Shown one piece after another: positions 25,545 through 33,235 of a DNA stretch of 62,764 bases. The DNA is from an uncultured Clostridia bacterium. Its GTDB lineage: Bacteria > Bacillota > Clostridia > Christensenellales > CAG-138. Under the pieces are notes generated by a model that searched no databases, was not told the origin of the DNA, and was given only the letters and a program-made list of their open reading frames with translations. Within the stretch, counting starts at the first letter, position 1, and each line of letters begins with the position of its first letter. The stretch covers positions 1 through 62,764 of the forward strand of contig CAKTYT010000009.1 of assembly GCA_934633695.1 (NCBI GenBank), given 5' to 3'. Made by a program: the position numbers and the translations under genes.

Positions 25545-26372
25545 TCACTTCCTGATTGTCGCTGAAAGCACCCGGCAAATGTCATCGAGCCAATTGCCCT
25601 CGTAGATCTCTATCAAGCCTGTATCACAGGCGGCAGCAAGCTTCGAGTTAATGGGCAGCTTTGCACTCATGGGAATGTTGAGCTGCTCGGCAACGCTTTC
25701 AACGCGGCTCTTTCCGAAGATCTCGCTGCGTTCCCCACAGCAGGGGCATTCATAATAGGACATGTTTTCGACAAGGCCGAGTACGGGAACGTTCATCATA
25801 TTTGCCATTTTTACGGCTTTTTCGACTATCATGGAAACGAGGTCCTGCGGAGTGGTGACAACGATTATACCGTCAATGGGCAATGACTGAAACACCGTAA
25901 GGGGGACGTCGCCCGTTCCCGGAGGCATATCAACGAACATAAAATCGACGTCCTTCCACACAACGTCCGTCCAAAACTGCTTGACCGTGCCTGCGATAAT
26001 GGGACCGCGCCAAACGACCGGGTCCGTCTCGTTTTCAAGCAGGAGATTTATGCTCATAAGCTCAATTCCCGTGTGAGTGCCGACGGGGACAATACCCTGT
26101 TCGCACGCATAAGCCTTTTCCTTTATGCCGAATGCTTTGGGGATAGAAGGTCCGGTTATATCCGCATCGAGAATGGCCGTTTTGTAGCCGGCACGCATCA
26201 TATTTACCGCCATGAGCGAAGTCACGAGAGATTTCCCGACACCGCCCTTGCCGCTGACAACGGCAATAACTTTTTTTACACTGCTGAAACTGTTCAACGC
26301 TGCGGCAAAGCTCTCACTCTTGCTTGAGCAATCGACGCCGCAGGTGTCGCAATTGTGGGTACATTCTTCCAT
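25545..26372 (-). CDS. Mrp/NBP35 family iron-sulfur carrier P-loop ATPase
   Basis: 275 residues. N-terminal Cys cluster (C4, C8, C11, C15), deviant Walker A SGKGGVGKS (residues 40-48), switch II VDMPPGTGDVPLT (148-160) and the cluster-binding CPCC region (C209, C211, C212). These proteins assemble or carry 4Fe-4S clusters. The extra N-terminal Cys motif is NBP35-like. It follows the CwlD-like gene, an arrangement also known in Bacillus and Clostridioides near the origin. Own promoter. Confidence 0.93.
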   Translation of the reverse strand: MEECTHNCDTCGVDCSSKSESFAAALNSFSSVKKVIAVVSGKGGVGKSLVTSLMAVNMMRAGYKTAILDADITGPSIPKAFGIKEKAYACEQGIVPVGTHTGIELMSINLLLENETDPVVWRGPIIAGTVKQFWTDVVWKDVDFMFVDMPPGTGDVPLTVFQSLPIDGIIVVTTPQDLVSMIVEKAVKMANMMNVPVLGLVENMSYYECPCCGERSEIFGKSRVESVAEQLNIPMSAKLPINSKLAAACDTGLIEIYEGNWLDDICRVLSATIRK

Positions 26373-26433
26373 ACTGTTCTTCCTTTGCCGCCGAGAAGGT
26401 TCCTGCCCCGCTCGGCACTGTTTTTCTGCCCCT

Positions 26434-26461
26434 ATTATAACAACATTTTGGGCATTAACAA
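26434..26461 (-). promoter_or_regulatory. sigma-A promoter of the Mrp ATPase gene
   Basis: On the minus strand: TTGTTA (26456-26461), a 16-nt spacer, TATAAT (26434-26439). Confidence 0.65.
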
Positions 26462-26497
26462 CGGCAGCCGTAAAATATAAAGTTTTTTATAAACAAA

Positions 26498-26536
26498 ATG
26501 CAGCACGGCTGCAAATTTCTTCCGTGCTGCATGTTT
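26498..26536 (-). terminator. rho-independent terminator after the amidase gene
   Basis: Perfect 11-bp stem ATGCAGCACGG (26498-26508) with CCGTGCTGCAT (26522-26532); T-rich sequence follows on both strands. Confidence 0.75.
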
Positions 26537-26549
26537 TCTGCTTCTCAGC

Positions 26550-27440
26550 TCAATTTTGTCCCTGCCCGGCATTAATGAAGCTTTCAATGCCGTCTGCGAC
26601 TGCCCTGGCGAAGGTATCCTGATAATCCGGGGACTGGAGCAGGAGTTCTTCATCGTGATTGGAAATGAAGCCGCATTCGACCAATGCAGCGGGAGCAACG
26701 GGCTCGCGAACGACCATGAGGTCGTCTGCAACGGTATCTCTCCGCCGCTGTCCGGTTGCCGCAATTATGGAATCGAGAATCATTTCTGCAAGGCGTTCGC
26801 CGTCGGTTCCCGTCTGATACTTATAGAGCCTTACACCCTGTACGCTCCTGTCCTGCGGAAATGAATTCATATGGATGCTGACAGAAGCATCGAAAATATC
26901 GAGCTTCATTATCTGCGTTCTCGCACGCATATCAGCCCTTTTGTTCTCCGCAAGTGCATATTCACCCATTCTCGTCATGAGAACGTAGTAACCTTTTTCA
27001 CCAAGTCTTTCCGCAAGGCGTTTTGCGACTTGATAGTTGAGTTCGCTCTCCTTCACATTCGTTTCAACACCAATCGAGCCCGGATCAAAACCGCCGTGAC
27101 CGACATCGATAAGAATGATCGTTGCATCGGAGGGAAGGAGCTTAAGCTGCTCAAGTCTTGCATAAACATCTTCCATTGTTCCTTCGGTCGATGCATAGGC
27201 GAGCCCGTTTGCATCTACACCGCCGCCTGCCGGGGTTTCTGTCGGCTGTTCGGTTATAACTGGTGTTTCCGTCGGGACATCAGTAGCAGGCAGGTTTGTG
27301 ATATCTGCTGTCGGTGCCTCCGTTTCGGACGGGTTCGGATTATTGCTGTCGCAGCTTGAAAATTTGCATACGGCAACAACAACTATCGTAATTATAAGCA
27401 CGATAATCACGGCGACGAGAATATTCAATGTTCTTTTCAC
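26550..27440 (-). CDS. N-acetylmuramoyl-L-alanine amidase (Amidase_3, CwlD-like)
   Basis: 296 residues. One N-terminal membrane helix (about 7-25), Thr/Pro-rich linker (about 40-75), then an Amidase_3 domain with the zinc ligands His115 (DVGHGG), a Glu in KESELNYQ (about 131-133) and His190 (SIHMNS), and catalytic Glu255 (ALVECGF). It cleaves the bond between muramic acid and the stem peptide; CwlD does this while making spore cortex. GTG start preceded by AGGAGA. Its neighbour is the Mrp ATPase gene. A vegetative wall hydrolase role is the alternative. Confidence 0.9.
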   Translation of the reverse strand: MKRTLNILVAVIIVLIITIVVVAVCKFSSCDSNNPNPSETEAPTADITNLPATDVPTETPVITEQPTETPAGGGVDANGLAYASTEGTMEDVYARLEQLKLLPSDATIILIDVGHGGFDPGSIGVETNVKESELNYQVAKRLAERLGEKGYYVLMTRMGEYALAENKRADMRARTQIMKLDIFDASVSIHMNSFPQDRSVQGVRLYKYQTGTDGERLAEMILDSIIAATGQRRRDTVADDLMVVREPVAPAALVECGFISNHDEELLLQSPDYQDTFARAVADGIESFINAGQGQN

Positions 27441-27555
27441 TGTTTTTTGTCTCCTATTGGCAATTTATGCCATATTATACCAGTCCACATGTTAAATTCT
27501 TTTAACACGCAGACAGGTACTGATTTTTCTTTTACTGTACTACCGGCTTGCAGTA

Positions 27556-28176
27556 TCAGCTGTTCTCTTCAAACCATGCCTTTGCATATTCGGCGATGGG
27601 CTTAACAAGATTCTTTATCGTATGCCCGGTGGTATTCACGCAGAGCTGGTAGTTTTCCTTATCGCCCCACTTGCTCCCGCAAATGAGCTGACGGCGTTTC
27701 TTTCGCGATGCATCGATTTTTTCAATGCGGCGTCGCATTTCCTTTTCGGAAAGCCTGGAGCCATCCTCCTCGCGGCTGCGGCACCTTGCAACCTTTGAAG
27801 CCATATCGGCATAAACAAAAATGTTGAAAGGTTTAAACCCGTGGAGGATCTCATCAGCATTTCTGCCGACAATGATGCAGTCTTCACCCTTATTGGCAAT
27901 GTCAAGCAGCACACGCCTCTCCGCAACAAGGATCTTCGTCAGATTCGTCTGCGGTTCAACGAACAGATTGAACGTGTGACCGTATGTTATGGGAAAATCC
28001 CAAACCGTCCCGTTTTCGAGCATATTTGAAACATACCCCTCGTCCATATTGCTTGCAGCCGCTATTGATGCAATTATCTCTCTATCGTAATAGACAAAGC
28101 CCAGCTCATCCGCAAGGCGTTTGCCGATCTCTCGGCCGCCGCTGCCGAACTCACGACTTACGGTTATAATACGCAT
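27556..28176 (-). CDS. cytidylate kinase-like family protein
   Basis: 206 residues. P-loop-like start SREFGSGGREIGKRLA (residues 7-22) and the kinase fold with IVGRNAD and CRSREEDGSRLSEKEM segments. The family resembles cytidylate kinase (Cmk) but is a distinct paralogue common in Clostridia; its substrate is unproven. It is preceded by a strong promoter and stands beside the candidate origin. The final residues AKAWFEENS fit the family's variable tail. Confidence 0.88.
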   Translation of the reverse strand: MRIITVSREFGSGGREIGKRLADELGFVYYDREIIASIAAASNMDEGYVSNMLENGTVWDFPITYGHTFNLFVEPQTNLTKILVAERRVLLDIANKGEDCIIVGRNADEILHGFKPFNIFVYADMASKVARCRSREEDGSRLSEKEMRRRIEKIDASRKKRRQLICGSKWGDKENYQLCVNTTGHTIKNLVKPIAEYAKAWFEENS

Positions 28177-28233
28177 ACTGATTTACCTCCGTGATAAAGT
28201 TTCAACCGAGAGTCTCAAACTCCCAACATTGGT

Positions 28234-28262
28234 ATTATATTATATGACGCTGACAAAGTCAA
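28234..28262 (-). promoter_or_regulatory. sigma-A promoter of the cytidylate kinase-like gene
   Basis: On the minus strand: TTGACT (28257-28262), a 17-nt spacer, TATAAT (28234-28239). Confidence 0.8.
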
Positions 28263-28381
28263 TTGCTTTTGCGGAAAAAATTCCCGTTTGAACGTTTATT
28301 TTCATTCTGCATAATATCCAACGGCATTTTTCGGCGATTGTTGTCTTTTTTTATATGCTTTTATCCTGAAGCATTTTGCTT

Positions 28382-28690
28382 TGTGAAAACAATGTGAATA
28401 TTCCCCATAAACCCCTCACTTTTTTTGTGCAGATTCAGTAAGATATTCACAGCAAGCCTTTGAGAATAGTTCACACCCTTTTCCACAGGTAACGGATAAA
28501 GTTATCCACATTATCCACAAGGTTATCCACTTTTCACTGCAAGAATGGAGTTTTCAATGTGGATAACTATATGGAATCTTTGGATAAATACGTTTAAACC
28601 GGTCTTTTTATTCGCATCTGCGGAAAAAATGCGGAAAGATTTTAAAAAATTTACATATATTCACACCTTCGCGTTAATAATTTATTTAAA
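28382..28690. other. DnaA-box cluster with AT-rich stretch, candidate replication origin (oriC)
   Basis: Perfect TTATCCACA at 28502-28510 and 28511-28519, its complement TGTGGATAA at 28558-28566, TTTTCCACA at 28479-28487 and one-mismatch boxes at 28523-28531 (TTATCCACT), 28443-28451, 28657-28665 (ATATTCACA) and 28393-28401 (reverse). An AT-rich segment (28636-28690) lies next to them and could unwind. The 585-nt gap has no gene. Leftward genes run mostly minus and rightward genes from 32 kb run mostly plus, as expected for replication leaving this point. dnaA and dnaN are not in the window. The alternative is a DnaA-titrating site. Confidence 0.65.
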
Positions 28691-28710
28691 ATGCTCCCTA
28701 AAAACGCACA

Positions 28711-28737
28711 AAAAAGGAGCAGGCGTACGCCCACTCC
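28711..28737 (-). terminator. rho-independent terminator after the large dockerin gene
   Basis: On the minus strand: GGAGTGGGCG / CGCCTGCTCC with small mismatches (28716-28737), followed by TTTTTT (28711-28715 region). Confidence 0.7.
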
Positions 28738-28761
28738 GAAAAAGCTTGGTTTTATGCTGAT

Positions 28762-31215
28762 TTATGCAAGACCCATCGCCATACGCATAACGCTTACGGC
28801 ATCGAGAATCGAGACTTGGCCGTCAACGTTTACATCGGCATACTGCAAATATTCCGGTGAAATCTGTGCAAGACCCATTGCGTGTCTCATGATGAGAACT
28901 GCATCTGCCATGGAGACACTGCCGTCACCGTCAACATCGCCTACCGTACCCGGCTGCGGTGCCGAGCCTTCGGGATCGATTTTGATATTATCGACCCATA
29001 CCCTGTCGGAGTATCCGTTGCCCGCATGACTCTTCTCGTACTTCCAGCCAATAACATACTCGCCGCTGTTTTCAATGGTGTAAGTCACTGTCGTCCAACC
29101 GGTCTGACCCGAGGCAACCTTGCAGGTGTAGCCGTTGATGGTAAGGCACACCCTGTCCCAACCGGCTTCGCAATCGGTCTTCCAGTCGAAAGTGATGGTT
29201 GAACCTGCTGCGAGATAGCCGACGTCAACAGTGAAACCTGCTTCGGTACTGTCAAGACCTGCAATGTCGCTGACCGCACAGGTTCTTGCACCATCCTGAG
29301 CAATCTGCCAGGGATGTACGGAATCATTTGTAAATTCGCGGTTCTCGCCCACGGCATTGACTGCTGCGTTGAAATCTGCCGCATCGGGTCCGCCGGGGTT
29401 GACGGGCTCGGGTTCATAATCCGTGATGTACTCAATATTGTCAAGCCATACGAGGTCATCATATCCGTCGACCGGGTCACCGTCGTTGTAGACAGTTCTG
29501 TTCAGCGTCCAGGAGAAAATCAGTTGTCCGTCCGTGGGGACAACAAAGGTGTAAGTATCCCAATCCGTCTCACCGTAGAACGCCGCCTGTATTGCCGTAT
29601 TCATCCTGAAAAGCAATCTGCCGTTGAGCATGTTTATGCTCGTCTTCCAGTCAAATCTTACTGCATCGCCGGCATGGGCATTGTCAATGATCATATAGAC
29701 CGTCTGCATATCGCAGTATGTGTGAGTAGTTGATTCAACGTACGTTCTTCCGCCGTCATTATTGACCTTCCACGGATTGGTTAAATCATCGTAGAAAGTG
29801 AGTGTGCCGCCCTCGACGTTAAGCACCTCATCAATGGCAATGCCTTCGCCGGGATCGTACGGCTCAGGCTGATTTCCGGTGATGGAAATGTTGTCGAGCA
29901 TACCGCAGTCACTGCCGCTGTTTTCACTGCTGTCCTTTGAATAAATCCATTCAAAAGTGTAGTCGCCGTTGGCAGGCACGGTGTAGCTGTATGTGGTCCA
30001 TGAAGCACTGCCCGAAATTCTGTTCACTCTCGTTCCGTTGGAATTGAAGGTGAGCCAGTCATAGTTACTTTCACTCGATACGGACCAATCGAAGCTCAGA
30101 ACCTGTCCTGCGGTAAGACCCCTGAAAACAGCAGTGATCTTCGAAGAGCTGCTTGCCGTATGGTAATTGCCGGATTTCATGTAGACTCTGCTGCCTTCCG
30201 TGACGATCTGCCATGGGTAGGAGTTTCCGTTAATAAAGCTCAAATTGCTGCCGGGAGCATTGAGTGCTTCATTGACCGCTTCGGGCGTTGCAACGGGAGT
30301 GGGTTCGATTTCGTAATCGGGCATTGCGAACAGGCACTGGAGAGAGTAGCCGTAATTGCCGCCGATTGAGCCGAGGTCGGTCGCAAGCCCCGTCGCAAGA
30401 TCGATCCTGAGGAGGTTTGAAAAATTGCCGGCGGGAATCGTGCGGAGCCTTGCGGCATAGATGCAGTTGCCGGGTGCATAATAGGTTGCACCGACGATTC
30501 TTTCAAATGCATGGTTTGCAGCACGGCCAAGAGTTTCAATAACGCCGTTTTCATCGAAAATAATGCTGTTGCCGTATGCATCAGTTGAATAGAACCTGCC
30601 GTTGCCTATGTATGCAAAGCATGTGGTCGTATCGATTTCCTTTTCCATAAGGTTGCTTACATCAGTGAGACTGCCGTTTGTAAGGTTAACTGTCATGAGG
30701 TGGTATTCGGGCATCGAGAGACCGTCCGGGTCGGTATTATCCCACATTACCATTGCGTACATGATATTTCTGTCTGCGGCATAGGTCATGTCAACGACGC
30801 GAGTATCCTCGGAAAGAGTTGCCAGCTTCTGAGAAGTCCAGCTGCCGTTTGCATTTGGAGTGATCTTGTAGAAGGAGTCGGGCATTGGATACATGTCGTC
30901 CGCATCAACGAGTTCGATATAATCGAAAACATAGGCGTAGATAAAACCGTTGACGTACTCCGCCGCATAGCAGTTGACGTCACTGATCTGCAGTGCCATT
31001 TCAAGTGCATTGGGGTTCTCCGAATTGAAGCCCACAAAGGTCTGCGGTGTCTGAAGGTGTGAAGTTGTGTTGTTGAGTTTATGCTCGGCAAACCCGAAAA
31101 GGGTAGTGTCAGTTTCGCTCAGCACATCGGCACTGCCGGATTCTGCGGTAATGCCCACGGGAATGAGCACCAGCAGAAGACAACACGCCATAATGATGGA
31201 TAAAAAGCGTTTCAT
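28762..31215 (-). CDS. secreted multidomain dockerin protein
   Basis: 817 residues. Signal peptide (MKRFLSIIMACCLLL...), an N-terminal region of about 260 residues with repeating strand/turn units that could be a beta-propeller, then three copies of a ~135-residue beta-rich module (each starting near an L/V-N-x-x-G element and ending in a WLDN or WVDN signature), and a C-terminal type I-like dockerin (about 756-817) with two calcium loops DVDGDGSVSMAD and DVNVDGQVSILD. Dockerins bind cohesins; no cohesin is present here. The repeated module also occurs once in the protease at 58520. Start at 31215 has CAGGAG upstream. Confidence 0.88.
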   Translation of the reverse strand: MKRFLSIIMACCLLLVLIPVGITAESGSADVLSETDTTLFGFAEHKLNNTTSHLQTPQTFVGFNSENPNALEMALQISDVNCYAAEYVNGFIYAYVFDYIELVDADDMYPMPDSFYKITPNANGSWTSQKLATLSEDTRVVDMTYAADRNIMYAMVMWDNTDPDGLSMPEYHLMTVNLTNGSLTDVSNLMEKEIDTTTCFAYIGNGRFYSTDAYGNSIIFDENGVIETLGRAANHAFERIVGATYYAPGNCIYAARLRTIPAGNFSNLLRIDLATGLATDLGSIGGNYGYSLQCLFAMPDYEIEPTPVATPEAVNEALNAPGSNLSFINGNSYPWQIVTEGSRVYMKSGNYHTASSSSKITAVFRGLTAGQVLSFDWSVSSESNYDWLTFNSNGTRVNRISGSASWTTYSYTVPANGDYTFEWIYSKDSSENSGSDCGMLDNISITGNQPEPYDPGEGIAIDEVLNVEGGTLTFYDDLTNPWKVNNDGGRTYVESTTHTYCDMQTVYMIIDNAHAGDAVRFDWKTSINMLNGRLLFRMNTAIQAAFYGETDWDTYTFVVPTDGQLIFSWTLNRTVYNDGDPVDGYDDLVWLDNIEYITDYEPEPVNPGGPDAADFNAAVNAVGENREFTNDSVHPWQIAQDGARTCAVSDIAGLDSTEAGFTVDVGYLAAGSTITFDWKTDCEAGWDRVCLTINGYTCKVASGQTGWTTVTYTIENSGEYVIGWKYEKSHAGNGYSDRVWVDNIKIDPEGSAPQPGTVGDVDGDGSVSMADAVLIMRHAMGLAQISPEYLQYADVNVDGQVSILDAVSVMRMAMGLA

Positions 31216-31297
31216 TATTTTTACTCCTGAAAAGTTTTTTCGGAGCAGGTTCCGCACGCAAACTGCTTTTTGTCGAGATTCCGCCCCGTTCCCCAAT

Positions 31298-31326
31298 ATT
31301 ATATCACCATAATTCCCGCCTGGCAA
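31298..31326 (-). promoter_or_regulatory. sigma-A promoter of the large dockerin gene
   Basis: On the minus strand: TTGCCA (31321-31326), a 17-nt spacer, TATAAT (31298-31303). Confidence 0.8.
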
Positions 31327-31376
31327 TAGCCGATTGAGAAAACAGCGAAACAGTTTTTGTCAACGATCCTAAAAAG

Positions 31377-31724
31377 TCATTTGTCATCTTGGTGATATGC
31401 GACCTCTAGTCCTACCCTGTAAATGAATTCAAGTACAGTCGGTGAAAATGCCTCGCTGCGTCCCGGGAAAAGCTCACGCAAGACAATGTTGTCATCATCG
31501 TCCCACGCAACTTCTATTGCATAATCCATGCACCGAAAGAGCTTCGTTTCCGCCTCATCATATTCACCGGACAGCATTTCCGAAAGCTTCGCCTCTGTTT
31601 TGCTTGCTTTTCCGGAAAGATCGTTGGCGGCAACTATGGCATATACGAGATAATCAAAGCCCTGATGCTGCGGTTGAAGTCCGAGCTTCACCAGTTCCCG
31701 TTTCACATTATTATCCTTCTGCAT
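31377..31724 (-). CDS. stand-alone Spo0A-like output (DNA-binding) domain protein
   Basis: 115 residues. Resembles the C-terminal effector domain of Spo0A: the LGLQPQHQGFDYLVYAI segment matches the Spo0A helix that follows 'G-P-A-H-x-K-G-Y-x-Y', and FRCMDYAIEVAWDD matches its 'R-A-I-R-H-A-I-E-V-A-W' region. The phosphoacceptor receiver domain is absent and no receiver gene is adjacent. The recognition-helix region seems less conserved, so DNA binding may differ. Start at 31724 has GGGGG upstream. Function unknown; an anti-Spo0A or constitutive regulator is possible. Confidence 0.7.
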   Translation of the reverse strand: MQKDNNVKRELVKLGLQPQHQGFDYLVYAIVAANDLSGKASKTEAKLSEMLSGEYDEAETKLFRCMDYAIEVAWDDDDNIVLRELFPGRSEAFSPTVLEFIYRVGLEVAYHQDDK

Positions 31725-31751
31725 GTTTGCCCCCAATTTTCGCTTACGCAC

Positions 31752-32074
31752 TTGAGTGCTTCGGCGATTTTATGCAGTTTATCAATGCCGTAAAATCTTG
31801 TCAATACCCCCTTCATTTATGCGGTTTTTCATCAAATTACACTGTATGATGCAATTTTACTTATTTTATTGCCGTTTTATCGCCTAATCCGTGAAATCAT
31901 ATTGCCAGGTGCATTTGTTTGTTTTTAATATATTTAACAAAAAACGAGTGAGAATCCGATTTTAATCCGGAATACGATTTTATTCAACGGTTTATACTTT
32001 CCTCTTTTCCATTTTTTAGCGTTCCTGTTTGTTTCTGCGAAACACAAATTTAACACAATTGACACATTTGCCGC
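31752..32074. other. AT-rich intergenic region without a supported gene
   Basis: This is where gene direction changes from mostly minus to mostly plus. I find no DnaA boxes, tRNA or terminator of note here. A promoter for the next gene follows at 32075. Confidence 0.5.
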
Positions 32075-32103
32075 TTGAAATCCTTACCATATGTTGGTAT
32101 ACT
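32075..32103 (+). promoter_or_regulatory. sigma-A promoter of the PstS-like lipoprotein gene
   Basis: TTGAAA (32075-32080), a 17-nt spacer, TATACT (32098-32103). Confidence 0.75.
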
Positions 32104-32136
32104 GATACTTACAGACTAATCTATGGAGGTATCATC

Positions 32137-33162
32137 ATGACAAAAACCAGAGTTTTTGCCCTAATTGCGGCCATTACCATGCTTTTCTCCGCATTGGCAT
32201 GTGCAGGAGGAGGGCATTTACAGACGGCGGAACCGTCGTCAAGCCCGACCGCACTTTTGATGAACTCTGCAACCCCAACTGTTCCAGTTACGCAGTTCGT
32301 TGAAACAGCTGCTCCCACGCCGACCCCCATTCCCTACGAACCCATCACTTCATGGCCCTGCATTTCTCCCGGGGTATACCCTAAGGTTGACGGCTCAACC
32401 GCAACCATCCCCCTTGCCGAAGGGCTTAGAATGCTCCTTACCGGCTGCTCCCGCGAAGAGGCAGAGGCAAGCATTGATTTCAGCACAACAGATTTTTCTT
32501 ACCATGCCCTTGCCGAGGGCAATGCTGACTTTCTTCTCGTATACGAGCCTGCTGATGCTACAAAATCTGAGCTCGACCCGTTCAATAAAATGACCATGAT
32601 CCCGATAGGTCTTGACGCACTCGTTTTCATCGTAAACGAAACAAATCCTGTTCAATCCATCTCAATTGAAGATATCCAGGGTATTTATACCGGCAGGATA
32701 ACGAATTGGAAGGATCTTGGCGGAAATGATGTCCCCATTGTTCCCTTCCAGCGTCCCGACCTGAGCGGAAGTCAGACCCTGATGAAAAGGCTCTGCATGA
32801 AGGGTATTCCGATGATGGAGCCTTCTGAGGACAGAATTTCTCAAGACATGGCCGATATTATTGAAGATGTTGCGATGTACGACAACACCCACGGCGGTGC
32901 GATCGGTTACTCCGTTTACTATTACGCAAAAAATATGTACACCCAGCCCGGGGTTCGCTTCATCGCAGTAGAATGCTCCATGCCTTCAGATGAAAGCATA
33001 AACTACATGAGTTATCCTCTCATCAATCCCTTTTACGCCGTTCTTCCCAAGAACCGCTTCAATTCTTATGCATATGCCATCGTCCAATGGCTCAGGAGCG
33101 AAAGCGGCCAGTTGTTCATTAAAAGCTGCGGCTACGTTCCCATCATGATTTTTGACGACTAA
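32137..33162 (+). CDS. PstS-like periplasmic-binding lipoprotein
   Basis: 341 residues. Signal peptide with an LACAGG lipobox, a Thr/Pro-rich linker, then a phosphate-binding-like (PBP, PstS) domain. It has KVDGSTATIPLAEGL, where the family binds phosphate, then IYTGRITNWKDLGG and SGSQTLMKRL. No PstC, PstA or PstB gene is present, so it is an orphan sensor or scavenger; its ligand may not be phosphate. Start at 32137 has GGAGG upstream. It may share a transcript with the next lipoprotein, 73 nt downstream. Confidence 0.82.
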   Translation: MTKTRVFALIAAITMLFSALACAGGGHLQTAEPSSSPTALLMNSATPTVPVTQFVETAAPTPTPIPYEPITSWPCISPGVYPKVDGSTATIPLAEGLRMLLTGCSREEAEASIDFSTTDFSYHALAEGNADFLLVYEPADATKSELDPFNKMTMIPIGLDALVFIVNETNPVQSISIEDIQGIYTGRITNWKDLGGNDVPIVPFQRPDLSGSQTLMKRLCMKGIPMMEPSEDRISQDMADIIEDVAMYDNTHGGAIGYSVYYYAKNMYTQPGVRFIAVECSMPSDESINYMSYPLINPFYAVLPKNRFNSYAYAIVQWLRSESGQLFIKSCGYVPIMIFDD

Positions 33163-33235
33163 ACAGAACTTATTAAAGCTTGGTATTCGGTGCCGAGCTT
33201 TATTCATAACCACGACCATTTAAAGGAGGAAAAGT

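Noticed and set aside
31752..32136. Replication origin at the point where gene direction changes
   Set aside because: No DnaA boxes there; the box cluster lies at 28.4-28.7 kb.
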